Shown piece after piece: positions 18,728 through 28,011 of a stretch of 64,000 nucleotides of DNA (position 1 is the first letter of the stretch; every line of letters starts with the position of its first letter). A model generated the notes under the pieces. It did not search any database. It was given only the letters and a program-made list of their open reading frames with translations, and was not told the origin of the DNA. This DNA comes from Ruminococcus sp. AF41-9 (GTDB taxonomy: Bacteria > Bacillota > Clostridia > Lachnospirales > Lachnospiraceae): NCBI RefSeq assembly GCF_003477525.1, contig NZ_QUDO01000015.1, positions 1-64,000 of the forward strand, read 5' to 3'. The position numbers and the translations under genes were made by a program.

Positions 18728-18851
18728 TTCACGTTCCCCCGTTTTTACTATCGCTTATGTACAGCGTAAGTATATCATATTTTTTTTGAACATGATACAT
18801 ACCTGTCTTAATTGTCGTGGGAAATTTCATCAGGAAATATAGTCGCAGCAC

Positions 18852-18882
18852 AAAAGGCAGTCCCTGTTAATCAGAAACTGCC
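18852..18882 (-). terminator. Terminator after the 5'-nucleotidase gene
   Basis: Six-base stem GGCAGT/ACTGCC (18856-18861 with 18877-18882), followed on the minus strand by TTTT. It lies just after the nucleotidase stop codon and ahead of the hsdM promoter, so it separates the core genes from the island. Confidence 0.75.
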
Positions 18883-18901
18883 CTACTACTGTTATGCGAT
18901 T

Positions 18902-20854
18902 TTATTGACATAAATTCTGTTTTCTTCTTCTGATAATCTTTACAATTCCAAAGATCAGCAACAGAATCACTCCAACAGCCACAATACAGATTCCCACAAT
19001 CGCTATGGCAAATTTATTCGAATGTTTTACCAGATTTATGATGTTTTTGCTGTTGTCTACAACTTTTCTTTCATGTGTTGTATTATAATATTCTGGCACA
19101 TTTGCAATTCCGTCTTTGTCTGTGTCTTCAAAGGATTGCATGTATTCTGCGATTGCAGCCCAGGCTTTCAGTTCTTTTTTTCCATCCATGACTGCATAAT
19201 CTTCCAGATTCTCTATGGGATTGCCGTTTTTATCTTTAGGGACGATGGATATCAGCCCATAGGATTTGTCCAGAACAGAGCCAAGCATACGGCCAGTGTA
19301 CAGGTCGGTGACAACATGATACAATTTATCGTCCTGTATTTCTTCCCTTTCCCCGTTCTTGCCTGTCAGATAACAGTCTGTTACTTTATTTAAGATCATT
19401 CGGTGGGGATTATAGGTGAAATTCATTCCACTGCAATATAATCTGGCTATTGTCATAAAATCTGAAATGGAGGCATCTACCTCTGCCACTGTTTTCAGTT
19501 CTTTTCCCGTTAAATATGCACTGATCAGAGGATAACCTGCAAGCCCGTCTTTTCCTGTTCCCAGCGAGAAGGAATTATATACCTGCTCCACTGTTATATT
19601 GCCTTTTGTATAAGTATCTCTTACAGTTCCGGCAGGTACGATCGCAACATCTACTTTTTCTCCGTCAGAGTCTCCTGCATTCTCTACTGCATATACATAA
19701 GCATCTGATATGATATCTCCCAGATTCAACTCCTCATGCTTTGTTTCCATCTCACTTAGACTGTTGAATTCAATATCATTTTCTGCCAGAATTTCCTCTC
19801 TGGTATAGCCAAAATTGGAGAGATAATTGGTATCAACAGTATCTGACAATTCATCTATTTTCTTCTGTGTGGCTTCATCTGCTTTGATTTCATCCGTAAC
19901 CGGAACAAGCTCATAGGTATCCGTTTCCCACCGTCCATTCTCTTTCTGAGTCATGGAAAGTGTTCCCAGGTTTTTCCCATATTCTCCGCAGGATACGATG
20001 CAGGTATCTCCCTGCAGGATCGGTTCTGCCAGCTGCGTGTGGGTATGTCCACTGACGATCAGATCAATGTCCGGCACATTCTTTGCAAGGATTTCGTCCT
20101 CTGATACTTTTTCGTCCTCCCATGTTCCGCTGTGCGATACACAGGCGATCATGTCTACATCTTCGTTCTTCTTTATTTCCTCTACTGTTTTTTTTGCTGC
20201 TTCTGACGGATCTTTGAAAAGAAGCTCGCAGGTAGGAGCGCAATCCAGAGAATCCTTTCCGAAAACACCCAGTACTGCAATCTTTACATCGCCTTTTTGA
20301 ATTACGGTATAGTCTTTTACTCCATATGTCTGAAATGCTTCATAAATCTGTTTCTGCCCTTCACTGAGTCCGGCTTTTTTCATTGCATCCCAGTCCACAT
20401 TACACACAACCATCCCGGGAAGGTTTTCGTCTGAACTGACTGCGGCGTTCAGCATATCTGCCAGACCATCGGAGCCGTAATCAAATTCATGGTTTCCCAG
20501 AGTTGTCACATCACAGCCCAGATATCCAAGCATCCGCAGTTCGGCGGCCTCTGTGTCATATACAGTCTGTATCAGAGTTCCCATGGAAAAATCTCCGCCA
20601 TCCAGTATGAGTGTATCTGCATTCTCTTTCTCATGCTCATTGATCAATGTTTTCAGCCGGGCAAATCCGCCTGTCTCCTGCTGTGTCCCATCTACAATCG
20701 TTTGAAAGCTGTTCAAATGGGAATGCAGATCATGGGTGAACAGGATATCCAAATGTTTTGGCTCATCTGAAGCGTTTACCTGATATCCTGCCAGATCTGA
20801 AACGCTCAGCATAAATACAAATATGAATGTGAATGCTTTTTTTAATAATTTCAT
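18902..20854 (-). CDS. Secreted, membrane-anchored 5'-nucleotidase / UDP-sugar hydrolase family
   Basis: About 650 residues. The open frame extends to 20923, but the ATG at 20854 has GGAG six bases upstream and begins a signal peptide (MKLLKKAFTFIFVFMLS). A calcineurin-like metallophosphatase domain follows with THDLHSHL, DGGDFSMG, GNHEFDYG and SGHTHTQL as metal ligands. Then comes a 5_nucleotid_C domain. The C-terminal end is a hydrophobic helix (AIAIVGICIVAVGVILLL) and a positive tail RRRKQ, which would anchor it in the membrane with the catalytic part outside; no LPxTG sorting motif is seen. Family knowledge: these enzymes release phosphate from nucleotides or UDP-sugars for salvage. It is a single gene with its own terminator. 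Confidence 0.9.
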   Translation of the reverse strand: MKLLKKAFTFIFVFMLSVSDLAGYQVNASDEPKHLDILFTHDLHSHLNSFQTIVDGTQQETGGFARLKTLINEHEKENADTLILDGGDFSMGTLIQTVYDTEAAELRMLGYLGCDVTTLGNHEFDYGSDGLADMLNAAVSSDENLPGMVVCNVDWDAMKKAGLSEGQKQIYEAFQTYGVKDYTVIQKGDVKIAVLGVFGKDSLDCAPTCELLFKDPSEAAKKTVEEIKKNEDVDMIACVSHSGTWEDEKVSEDEILAKNVPDIDLIVSGHTHTQLAEPILQGDTCIVSCGEYGKNLGTLSMTQKENGRWETDTYELVPVTDEIKADEATQKKIDELSDTVDTNYLSNFGYTREEILAENDIEFNSLSEMETKHEELNLGDIISDAYVYAVENAGDSDGEKVDVAIVPAGTVRDTYTKGNITVEQVYNSFSLGTGKDGLAGYPLISAYLTGKELKTVAEVDASISDFMTIARLYCSGMNFTYNPHRMILNKVTDCYLTGKNGEREEIQDDKLYHVVTDLYTGRMLGSVLDKSYGLISIVPKDKNGNPIENLEDYAVMDGKKELKAWAAIAEYMQSFEDTDKDGIANVPEYYNTTHERKVVDNSKNIINLVKHSNKFAIAIVGICIVAVGVILLLIFGIVKIIRRRKQNLCQ

Positions 20855-20948
20855 AAAATTCTCCTGTAATATCAAAAATGGTTCCGCAGTATCATTTATT
20901 TTCCCGTAGGATAATGATACCATGAAACCATTTTACAAAAAAACTAAT

Positions 20949-21818
20949 TTATCTTTCATCTCCCACAAAGAACAACGCCATTGTTCCCGGACCTGAGTGA
21001 GCGCCGATGGTGGCTCCTACCTGATTCATGATAATCGTGTTGATCTGGTATTTTTCTTTTACTTTCTCTGCCACATAATTTGCATCGTCTTCACAGTCTC
21101 CATGACTGATAAAGATGGTATGGCAGGTGTCATGATAGCTGCCGATTTTCTCGTCCATAAGCTTTACCAGCTCCTGAAGGGATTTTTTACGGCCGCGGAC
21201 TTTGCCGATGGCAGTGAGTTTTCCGTCGTTGTCTACATGAAGGACCGGTTTAATATTCAGCATGCTTCCTACTACTGCAGTAGTTCTGGAAATGCGGCCT
21301 CCACGGTATAGGTGGTTTAAATCATTGACTGTAAAAAGGTGTACCATATGAAGCCTGTTCTCTTCTGCCCATTTCGCAACTGTCTCCAGATCTTCTCCCT
21401 GCTCTTTCTTCTCCTGTGCAAGGTAAACCAGAAGCCCCTGACCAAGGGAAGCGCCAAGAGAATCTACCACGATGATCTTACGGTCCGGATAGTCCTCCAT
21501 CAGTTCCTCCGCTGCGATACGGCTGCTATTGTATGTACCGCTTAAAGCAGAGGAAAATGCAATATGAAGAATATCTTTTCCTTCTTTCAGGTAAGGCTCC
21601 AGCAGTGCTTTTGCATTTTCAGGATTTACCTGTGCTGTTGTTGGCATGGAACCGTTTCTCATTGCCTCATAAAATTCATGCTCCGGAAGGAAATTTCCAT
21701 GGGTATAGTTTTTTCCATCCATGGAATAACTGAGATACATGCAGCCTACTCCATGGTCTTTGAGATATTCCTCCGGAAGATCTGAATTGTTGTCGGTGGT
21801 GATCACATATTCGCTCAT
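20949..21818 (-). CDS. DegV family fatty-acid-binding protein
   Basis: 289 residues of the DegV fold. Visible family marks are DNNSDLP (9-15), the SSALSGTYNS segment that holds the fatty-acid carboxylate, YRGGRIS, and the C-terminal IGAHSGPGTMALFF. Family knowledge: DegV/FakB proteins carry a fatty acid and hand it to the kinase FakA for phospholipid synthesis. No fakA is near. The gene stands alone; the intergenic element at 21947-22088 lies upstream of its start, close enough to affect its promoter. Confidence 0.9.
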   Translation of the reverse strand: MSEYVITTDNNSDLPEEYLKDHGVGCMYLSYSMDGKNYTHGNFLPEHEFYEAMRNGSMPTTAQVNPENAKALLEPYLKEGKDILHIAFSSALSGTYNSSRIAAEELMEDYPDRKIIVVDSLGASLGQGLLVYLAQEKKEQGEDLETVAKWAEENRLHMVHLFTVNDLNHLYRGGRISRTTAVVGSMLNIKPVLHVDNDGKLTAIGKVRGRKKSLQELVKLMDEKIGSYHDTCHTIFISHGDCEDDANYVAEKVKEKYQINTIIMNQVGATIGAHSGPGTMALFFVGDER

Positions 21819-21946
21819 GTTGTCGCCCTCTCATTTTCTGATATTTTTCAATTTCTGCCCATTAACTGTTTAATATTTTTTCAGTTACAAAGCAAAATCC
21901 GCTGCCTGCTCAGTAATGGGCTTTTCATCTATAATATAAATGTTTC

Positions 21947-22088
21947 GTAACTGTTCAGTACCCTCACAGTTACGAGTCAAAATGCATTCCAAATCACCTT
22001 CGGTGATGGCATTTTGCCTTGTATGTCTCGGGATTTTGGCAAAAACATGCCAAAACACCTCGCGGGATACTACCTTCTGAATAGTTAC
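21947..22088. repeat. 142-bp intergenic element with inverted ends and 8-bp target duplication (copy C)
   Basis: Ends GTAACTGTTCAG and CTGAATAGTTAC are inverted repeats matching at 11 of 12 positions. The element is flanked by perfect 8-bp duplications AATGTTTC (21939-21946 and 22089-22096). Inside are three hairpins: GTAACTG/CAGTTAC, CAAAATGC/GCATTTTG (with TCACC/GGTGA), and TTTTGGC/GCCAAAA in a segment shared with the copies at 45886 and 51173. No protein frame is present. The intergenic stretch 21819-22147 is almost entirely this element. Confidence 0.85.
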
Positions 22089-22147
22089 AATGTTTCTATT
22101 ATAAATACAGATATATACAGTATAGCATCAAACTATCAGCCAAACAA

Positions 22148-23338
22148 CTACTTTTCCTTCTCAACTGCCTTAATCGCTTCCTGCAGCTGATTATCCTCAT
22201 CATGGGTGATCTCGTCTTTATTTTTATTCAGCAGGCTGGTATCCAGAGAAACCTCTATATCAGGTTTGATTCCTGTTTTGTTGATGTTGTTTCCTTTTGG
22301 AGTATAGTAGTTGGCAATAGTCAGTTTAATGGCACTTCCGTCTGAGAGCTGGCGGATGGACTGTACGACTCCTTTTCCGTAGGTTGTGGTTCCTACGATG
22401 GTTCCGATCCCGTAGTCCTGTACAGCTCCGGCAAAGATTTCGGATGCGCTGGCGCTGCTTTCATTTACCAGTACAGCCAGAGGGATCTGTAATTCATTTT
22501 TTCCATCACAGGTTTCTTCCTCTCTGTTTCCATCTTTATCTTCTGTGTAAACGATCAGTCCTTCCGGCAGAATCTCCCGCAGAATATCGCATACCTGATC
22601 CAGAAGACCGCCCGGGTTGTCACGGAGGTCTACGATCAGACGTTCCATTCCCTGATCCTCCAGATCTGCAAAGGCAGTTTTATACTGTTCGCAGGTCACT
22701 CCTTTGAATTCTGTGATCCGGATGTATCCAATCTTCTGATCTAACATTTCGTGAAAAACAGAAGGCAGCTCCACGTCTGTGATCTGTACCGTGATTTCCA
22801 TAACGTCTTCTACATCTTCTCTGTGAACAGTCAGTACCACACTGTCTTTCTCCGAATTTCTGATCATGTCTGCCACATCTGAAGTTTCCTTGTCTGTAAT
22901 GTCTTCCCCGTCTATGGCACTGATGATATCGCCTTTCTTTAATCCGGCTGCCTCGCCCGGACCGCCTTCATAGCATTTTACGATCTTTACACCGCCTTCT
23001 GCATTTTTCTCCATAAGGATTCCGATTCCCACATAGGTTCCCTGATTGGAAGAATTTTCTTCTTCGTATTCCTCTGCTGTATAATATCTGGAATAGGGGT
23101 CATCCAGTCCGTAGATCAGACCTGTATAAAGACCTTCTTTTAATTTCTCCTCGTCTTTGTCTCCCAGATAATAATCATCGATCATACTTTCCAGATAAGC
23201 CAGCTTTCCTGTACATTTTCTGTCTCCCAGTACACTTCCCTTTCTGGCAAATCCGGCACCTGCCAGTGCTCCTGTTCCCAGACATGAAACTGCCAGTGCC
23301 CCTGCCAGCGCGCCCTTCCAGAATTGTTTATTCTTCAT
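22148..23338 (-). CDS. S41 family carboxy-terminal processing protease with PDZ domain
   Basis: 396 residues. An N-terminal signal/anchor segment (GALAGALAVSCLGTGALAGAG) is followed by the S41 helical domain, a PDZ domain (about 85-175, with GIGILMEKN and GLKKGDIISAID) and the S41 catalytic domain. The catalytic Ser is in NESSASASEIF and the Lys in TTYGKGVVQS. Family knowledge: CtpA-like proteases trim or degrade proteins outside the cell membrane; in Firmicutes they often occur beside ftsEX, which controls cell-wall hydrolases. Here it lies directly downstream of ftsX with a terminator-like hairpin between. Confidence 0.93.
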   Translation of the reverse strand: MKNKQFWKGALAGALAVSCLGTGALAGAGFARKGSVLGDRKCTGKLAYLESMIDDYYLGDKDEEKLKEGLYTGLIYGLDDPYSRYYTAEEYEEENSSNQGTYVGIGILMEKNAEGGVKIVKCYEGGPGEAAGLKKGDIISAIDGEDITDKETSDVADMIRNSEKDSVVLTVHREDVEDVMEITVQITDVELPSVFHEMLDQKIGYIRITEFKGVTCEQYKTAFADLEDQGMERLIVDLRDNPGGLLDQVCDILREILPEGLIVYTEDKDGNREEETCDGKNELQIPLAVLVNESSASASEIFAGAVQDYGIGTIVGTTTYGKGVVQSIRQLSDGSAIKLTIANYYTPKGNNINKTGIKPDIEVSLDTSLLNKNKDEITHDEDNQLQEAIKAVEKEK

Positions 23339-23425
23339 ATCCTGTCTCCTGTCATTGTTATTATCATCTTTATCGTTATTTTTTTATTTGCCTTGCTTAT
23401 TTACAGAATCTGTCATTTACATACA

Positions 23426-23456
23426 GAAAAAGCCACCGGTTTTCTCCGGCAGCCGT
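23426..23456 (-). terminator. Hairpin between ftsX and the S41 protease gene
   Basis: The minus strand shows GGCTGCCGG/CCGGTGGC with one mismatch, loop AGAAAA, followed by TTTTTC. It lies just after the ftsX stop. It may end most ftsEX transcripts, with some read-through into the protease gene. Confidence 0.6.
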
Positions 23457-23465
23457 TTTCTGTTA

Positions 23466-24371
23466 TTACACTCTTAAATGTTTTCTTGTTGTAAAGAAGC
23501 TTCCTATCAGACCAATTCCGATTCCCAGTCCCAGACTGATCGGAAGCAGTGTCTGATAAATCTGCCATACCGGGATAAAATCAACCACTCCGGTCAGCAC
23601 ATTAAATTTCGTCAGGATATAAGAAATTGCTGCATTGTAACCAAAATACAGACCTGTCAGCGGAATGGCAGCTCCGATAATTCCGAGAACAATTCCTTCA
23701 AGCAGGAATGGTGCTCTGACAAATGCATCCGTAGCACCTATGTATTTCATAATTCCAATCTCTTCTTTACGGACCGCGATACCGACAGACACCGTATTGC
23801 TGATCAGGAAAACAGAAATGATCAGCAGTAATGCGATGATTGCTATCGAAACATAAGAAACCAGTTTGTTAATGTTTCCAAGCGTTTTGGCTGCTTCTTC
23901 AGACTGGTTGACTTTTCTTACATGATCCAGTCCTTCTATGTAGGAGACAAGCTCTGACTGTTTGGTGATATCATTCATATACACACTGTAGTTGGCTGAG
24001 TTTGCAAGAGGATTGTCGTCTTTGAATCCATCTGCTGCTTCTGATCCCTGAAAGTACTGTTCTTTGTACTGTTCCCACGCCTCATCGGCTGACTGGTACT
24101 CTATTTTCTCTACTTCCGGACGTGCCTTGATCTGTTTTCCGATGGCTTTGATCTGTTTGTTTGTGGTTCCTTCGTCAAAAAATACTGTGATCGGAACTTC
24201 CTGCTCTACTTTATGTGCAATGTTATTTACATTGTTTACAATAGAGAAAAAGATGCCAAACAGAAAAATACAGGCAGCCATGGTAATGATGGATGCCAGA
24301 GAAAACATCCAGTTTCTCTTTATATTCTTGATACCCTGTTTCAGAGTATACCAGATTGTACTAGGCCTCAT
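23466..24371 (-). CDS. ftsX: Cell-division ABC transporter permease FtsX
   Basis: About 301 residues. The ATG at 24371 overlaps the ftsE end by 11 bases and has GGAG six bases upstream; a longer frame to 24428 has no ribosome site. The protein has an N-terminal membrane helix (FSLASIITMAACIFLFGIFF), a large external domain (about 55-165) and three C-terminal helices in the FtsX domain, with the KEEIGIMKYIGA motif between them. Family knowledge: FtsEX transmits ATPase signals to murein hydrolases at the septum or during sporulation. Confidence 0.93.
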   Translation of the reverse strand: MRPSTIWYTLKQGIKNIKRNWMFSLASIITMAACIFLFGIFFSIVNNVNNIAHKVEQEVPITVFFDEGTTNKQIKAIGKQIKARPEVEKIEYQSADEAWEQYKEQYFQGSEAADGFKDDNPLANSANYSVYMNDITKQSELVSYIEGLDHVRKVNQSEEAAKTLGNINKLVSYVSIAIIALLLIISVFLISNTVSVGIAVRKEEIGIMKYIGATDAFVRAPFLLEGIVLGIIGAAIPLTGLYFGYNAAISYILTKFNVLTGVVDFIPVWQIYQTLLPISLGLGIGIGLIGSFFTTRKHLRV

Positions 24372-25044
24372 GATATTCTCCTTCTTTCTCGTCACTGATA
24401 ATGGAACCTTCATGCATGGTGACAACACGTTTCTTCATCGCATTTACGATTTCTTTGTTGTGTGTAACTACCAGAACGGTGGTTCCTCTGTCATTGATCT
24501 GTTCCAGAAGTTTCATAATCTCCTCTGATGTCTTAGGGTCAAGGTTACCGGTCGGTTCGTCTGCCAGGAGGATATCCGGGCGGTTTACAAGTGCTCTGGC
24601 AAGGGCAACTCTCTGCTGTTCGCCACCGGAAAGTTCATCCGGAAAAGATTTATATTTGCCTGCCAGCCCTACTTCCTGAAGCACTTCCGGCACACGTTTA
24701 CGGATTACACGGGTCGGGCGGTTGACAACACGCTGTGCAAACGCTACATTCTCATATACATTTCTGTCCTTCAGAAGACGGAAGTCCTGAAAAACTACGC
24801 CCAGTTTCCTGCGGTATTTTGCCACACGTCTGTGTTTCATTTTCTCCAGGCGTTCTCCGCTTACGGTGATCTGTCCGGATGTGGAATCCAGTTCTTTCAT
24901 CAGGAGCTTTACCAGAGTGGTCTTGCCTGATCCACTGTTTCCTACAATGAATACAAATTCTCCTTTATCAATATGTAAGTTCGCATGGTTCACAGCCGGA
25001 AGACCGGGACCGTAGGATTTACTTACATCTACAAGGTCTATCAT
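24361..25044 (-). CDS. ftsE: Cell-division ABC transporter ATPase FtsE
   Basis: About 227 residues with Walker A GNSGSGKTT, the signature LSGGEQQRV, Walker B ILLADEPTGNLD and the switch His in VVTHNKE. The best start is ATG at 25044, nine bases after GGAGG; the frame opens eight codons earlier. It is the first gene of ftsEX. It is cytoplasmic and drives FtsX. The pucR-type gene upstream ends in a terminator, so ftsE probably has its own promoter between 25045 and 25150. Confidence 0.95.
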   Translation of the reverse strand: MIDLVDVSKSYGPGLPAVNHANLHIDKGEFVFIVGNSGSGKTTLVKLLMKELDSTSGQITVSGERLEKMKHRRVAKYRRKLGVVFQDFRLLKDRNVYENVAFAQRVVNRPTRVIRKRVPEVLQEVGLAGKYKSFPDELSGGEQQRVALARALVNRPDILLADEPTGNLDPKTSEEIMKLLEQINDRGTTVLVVTHNKEIVNAMKKRVVTMHEGSIISDEKEGEYHEA

Positions 25045-25151
25045 ATAAAATTTCCTCCAAGAGTTCATTTTTTCGTAAAATTATTGTAATATATGTTTTT
25101 GCTGAATGCAAGAGGGTTTTTAAAGTTTCATACATTATTCATAGTTATTGT

Positions 25152-25196
25152 GTTACTGTTCACTCCGTTCTCAGTAACACGCTTTGCGATGCACAG
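25152..25196. repeat. Partial copy of the 142-bp element (copy D)
   Basis: The 45 bases from GTTACTGTTCACTCCG to GATGCACAG match the left end of the copy at 51173 with a single change; then the match stops. The first hairpin GTTACTG/CAGTAAC is complete. The adjacent hairpin (25219-25248) now serves as the terminator of the regulator gene. Confidence 0.8.
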
Positions 25197-25214
25197 GATC
25201 TGTTCTGACCGCAG

Positions 25215-25248
25215 AAAAATGCCTGCCGTTATAAACTGCGGCAGGCAT
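25215..25248 (-). terminator. Terminator of the PucR-type regulator gene
   Basis: Perfect ten-base stem ATGCCTGCCG/CGGCAGGCAT (25219-25228 with 25239-25248), followed on the minus strand by TTTTT. It lies 24 bases after the regulator stop codon. Confidence 0.85.
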
Positions 25249-25271
25249 ATAAATCTCATTACCGGATACGC

Positions 25272-26360
25272 TTAGTATTCCAGTGTCTCCATATATTTCA
25301 TATAACGGACTACCATCAGCGCGATCTTGAATGTGATCGCATCTTCAAACACACGAAGGTCAAGTCCTGTGCTCTTCTGAAGTTTATCGAGGCGGTAAAC
25401 CAGTGTATTTCGATGAATGTAAAGCTGTCTGGATGTCTCGGATACATTCAGGCTGTTCTCAAAAAATTTATCGATGGTGACCAGTGTCTCTTCATCAAAA
25501 TCATCCGGGGATTTGCCTCCGAAGATTTCTTTGATGAACATTTTACACAGCGGAATCGGAAGCTGATAGATCAGACGTCCGATGCCCAGTGAACTGTATG
25601 CGATCACTTCTCTGTCGCCAAAGAAAATCTTACCTACATCGAGAGCCATGCGGGCTTCTTTGTAGGAACGGGAAACTTCTTTAAGTTCGTTGACGATCGT
25701 TCCATATGCCATATGAGTCTTACCGTCATTTCCCATGCCAAGCGTATCGAGGATTGTATGTGCAAGCTGATCCATCTCCGGATAGTTCTCACCGTCATCG
25801 AGTTCTTTGACAACGATAATGCTTTTTTCATCTACTGCTGTGATGAAATCTTTGCTCTTGCCACCAAAGAGACTCTTTACACTCTCCATGGAGCTGTGAT
25901 CTTTTTCCTGAGGCATCTCAAGGATCATAACCACACGGCGCACATCTGCTTCAATATGAAGTTTCTTCGCACGATTATAAATATCTACAAGAAGCAGGTT
26001 GTCAAGAAGCAGGTTCTTGATGAAACTGTCTTTGTCGAAACGTTCTTTATAGGCTACGATCAGATTCTGTATCTGGAATGCTGCCAGCTTACCTACCATA
26101 TAAGTATCTTCATCATCACCATGAGCAACCAGAATGTACTCTAACTGATAATCATCACAGACTTTAAAATACTGAAATCCTTTTACAAGCTGACTGTCTG
26201 CCTGAGATTCCACAAAAGCCTGTACATCTGCTGCTGCAATGGAAAAATCTGCAAAAGTACTTGCGAGCACTTTGCCTTCTGTGTCGATCACACAAAATTC
26301 TGTCCTGGAAATTTCTTTTAAACCTTCAAGAGTATTCTGAAGCACCTGATTCGATATCAT
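25272..26360 (-). CDS. PucR/CdaR-type transcriptional regulator
   Basis: 362 residues. The C-terminal 60 residues form the PucR helix-turn-helix (TIDKFFENSLNVSETSRQLY, IHRNTLVYRLDKLQKSTG). The middle GGDEF-like region and the N-terminal part (about 1-110) form a sensory domain with no membrane segment. Family knowledge: these proteins control purine, sugar-diacid or amino-acid catabolism genes; the ligand is unknown here. It stands between yitT and ftsE and is bounded by its own terminator. The upstream region contains a 27-bp palindrome of the MITE type (26422-26448). Confidence 0.82.
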   Translation of the reverse strand: MISNQVLQNTLEGLKEISRTEFCVIDTEGKVLASTFADFSIAAADVQAFVESQADSQLVKGFQYFKVCDDYQLEYILVAHGDDEDTYMVGKLAAFQIQNLIVAYKERFDKDSFIKNLLLDNLLLVDIYNRAKKLHIEADVRRVVMILEMPQEKDHSSMESVKSLFGGKSKDFITAVDEKSIIVVKELDDGENYPEMDQLAHTILDTLGMGNDGKTHMAYGTIVNELKEVSRSYKEARMALDVGKIFFGDREVIAYSSLGIGRLIYQLPIPLCKMFIKEIFGGKSPDDFDEETLVTIDKFFENSLNVSETSRQLYIHRNTLVYRLDKLQKSTGLDLRVFEDAITFKIALMVVRYMKYMETLEY

Positions 26361-26421
26361 CCAAATTCAATCCCTTCTCATCTATAGTTTTTGTTCGTGC
26401 TGCTGTTCACACGCACCGGCC

Positions 26422-26448
26422 GTTACTGAAAATACTGTGAGCAGTAAC
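26422..26448. repeat. 27-bp GTTACTG/CAGTAAC hairpin, remnant of the 142-bp element (copy E)
   Basis: GTTACTG, 13 bases, CAGTAAC: same stem and same spacing as the first hairpin of the copy at 51173, but with a different loop. CTGTTCAC lies 11 bases before it. Most of the element is missing. It sits upstream of the PucR-type gene. Confidence 0.5.
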
Positions 26449-26593
26449 ATTTGTTCTTCCGTTTTAACCATAAAACCTTATACCTGCATTCTATTTTAAT
26501 ACATATTTACCAAAAATGAAAGAGGAAAGAGAAAAAAAGTTACAATTTTTTGTTCCTGTTTTTGGTCACTGATTACGAATATCGCAGAACTTT

Positions 26594-27466
26594 TTATTTT
26601 TTCTCTATAAATCCTTCTCCATGAACCTCTCTGGCATCTGTCACGATCACGAAAGCCGCGGGATCGATCTCATCTACTTTTTCTTTCAGAATAACGATTT
26701 CTTTTTTATTTACCACACAGAACAGCATCAGTTTGTCCTGCCCGGAATACATTCCCTTTGCATTGATCCCTGTGACACCTCTGTCCAGGTCATTGATGAT
26801 CATATTGGAAATTTCATCCGGCTTTCCGGTGATAATATAAGCTGCCTTGGAGAATTTCAGACCTTCGATGAGTCCGTCTGAAACTTTTGTCACCAGATAT
26901 ACGGCAATGATGGCATACAATGCTTTGTGCATTCCAAACACATACATACCGACAATTACAATCACCGCATCGATCACCTGCATGATCTGGGCAATGGAAT
27001 AATGTTTCAGGAATTTCTGGATGAGCGCAGCCATCATATCGGTTCCGCCTGTGGTTCCTCCCCCAAGAAACACCAGACCGATTCCCACACCCTGGATCAC
27101 GCCGCCGTACAGGGCCGCGAGAAGAAGGTCATCTCCCGCCAGATTCCAGACCGGCTGGAACGCAAGCCAGGCGGAAAGTGAAACTTCTCCCAGGATTGCC
27201 TTACTCACAAAAGAAAATCCTCTGATCCTCCATCCGATCAGAAACAGAGGGATATTCAGCCCAAAGTTTGTGACCCACAGAGGGATTCCGCCATACACGA
27301 TTCCTTTTGTCCACGCCTTTACAATGATCGACACGCCGGAAAATCCTCCGGTTACCATTCCTGATGCATCAAAAACAGAGTTGATCGCCAGTGCCATCAG
27401 ACCGGTTCCTGCAATGATCATCAGATATTCCAAAAGCTGTGATCTTTTTCCATTTGCTAATTTCAT
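26594..27466 (-). CDS. YitT family membrane protein (DUF2179)
   Basis: 290 residues: five or six hydrophobic helices (to about 200; e.g. LMIIAGTGLMALAINSVF and IMQVIDAVIVIVGMYVF) with the family signature GGGTTGGTDMMA, then a cytoplasmic C-terminal DUF2179 domain (about 205-285, AKGMYSGQDKLMLFCVV). Family knowledge: widespread in Firmicutes; function not settled. It is a single gene on the minus strand following the PqqD gene terminator. Confidence 0.9.
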   Translation of the reverse strand: MKLANGKRSQLLEYLMIIAGTGLMALAINSVFDASGMVTGGFSGVSIIVKAWTKGIVYGGIPLWVTNFGLNIPLFLIGWRIRGFSFVSKAILGEVSLSAWLAFQPVWNLAGDDLLLAALYGGVIQGVGIGLVFLGGGTTGGTDMMAALIQKFLKHYSIAQIMQVIDAVIVIVGMYVFGMHKALYAIIAVYLVTKVSDGLIEGLKFSKAAYIITGKPDEISNMIINDLDRGVTGINAKGMYSGQDKLMLFCVVNKKEIVILKEKVDEIDPAAFVIVTDAREVHGEGFIEKK

Positions 27467-27536
27467 CTTCCGCCTCCTGTTCTGCTTTCAATATAGTACT
27501 TTATCACTGCGCTGTAATTTTTTTCCTGTAAATTAC

Positions 27537-27575
27537 AAGAACGGCAGCAATCCGCAAAGGACTGCTCCCGTTCTT
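27537..27575 (-). terminator. Terminator after the PqqD-like gene
   Basis: Stem AAGAACGG-CAGCA with TGCT-CCCGTTCTT (27537-27549 with 27563-27575), one unpaired base. It is just past the stop codon at 27585; the T-run is weak (TTGTAATTT). Confidence 0.55.
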
Positions 27576-27584
27576 ATTCTTGCC

Positions 27585-27950
27585 TTATTTTCCAGGCTTA
27601 TTGATAAAAGATACAAAATGATAACTCTCCATTATCTGGAAATACCTGACAATCCTCGGATAAAGCGGCTCTGCTTTCTCTCCGAACTGCTCTTTTACCA
27701 GTGCTGCAATATCTGCCACTGTTTTTTTCCCATCGATCAGAGGCCAGATAAAGGTTCCGTTCTCATCCAGGTGTATCTTCGTATATCTGGGTCTGTGGAA
27801 CAGCTTCTGTGCAATCGTGTTAAACGCACCCTTGTTCTCTACCTCCAGCACCATCTTTCCTCTGATGTCTTCATGCCAGCGAAGCTGTGAAGAGCGCTCC
27901 GGGACAAGATCCAGATAATTGATCTGTGATTCTTTTTTCTTATTTTTCAT
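27585..27950 (-). CDS. PqqD-like peptide-chaperone-fold protein
   Basis: 121 residues with the PqqD pattern: KIHLDENGTFIWPLIDGKKT followed by VADIAALVKEQFGEK, ending with a helix and a short beta segment (ESYHFVSFI). Family knowledge: PqqD domains bind precursor peptides and present them to radical SAM enzymes in RiPP synthesis. No radical SAM maturase or precursor gene is visible nearby. It lies 61 bases after the OPT transporter gene on the same strand and probably in the same transcript. It may be a stand-alone peptide-binding protein that works with the oligopeptide transporter; this is inference. Confidence 0.75.
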   Translation of the reverse strand: MKNKKKESQINYLDLVPERSSQLRWHEDIRGKMVLEVENKGAFNTIAQKLFHRPRYTKIHLDENGTFIWPLIDGKKTVADIAALVKEQFGEKAEPLYPRIVRYFQIMESYHFVSFINKPGK

Positions 27951-28011
27951 TTTGTCTCATTTCTTTTGATTGTTCAAACTTGTTGATCCACTGGTTTGTT
28001 TCGTCTGATCT

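Noticed and set aside
27021..27890. Plus-strand open frame of 289 codons across yitT and the PqqD-like gene
   Set aside because: It crosses two supported minus-strand genes and a terminator; composition is that of antisense.
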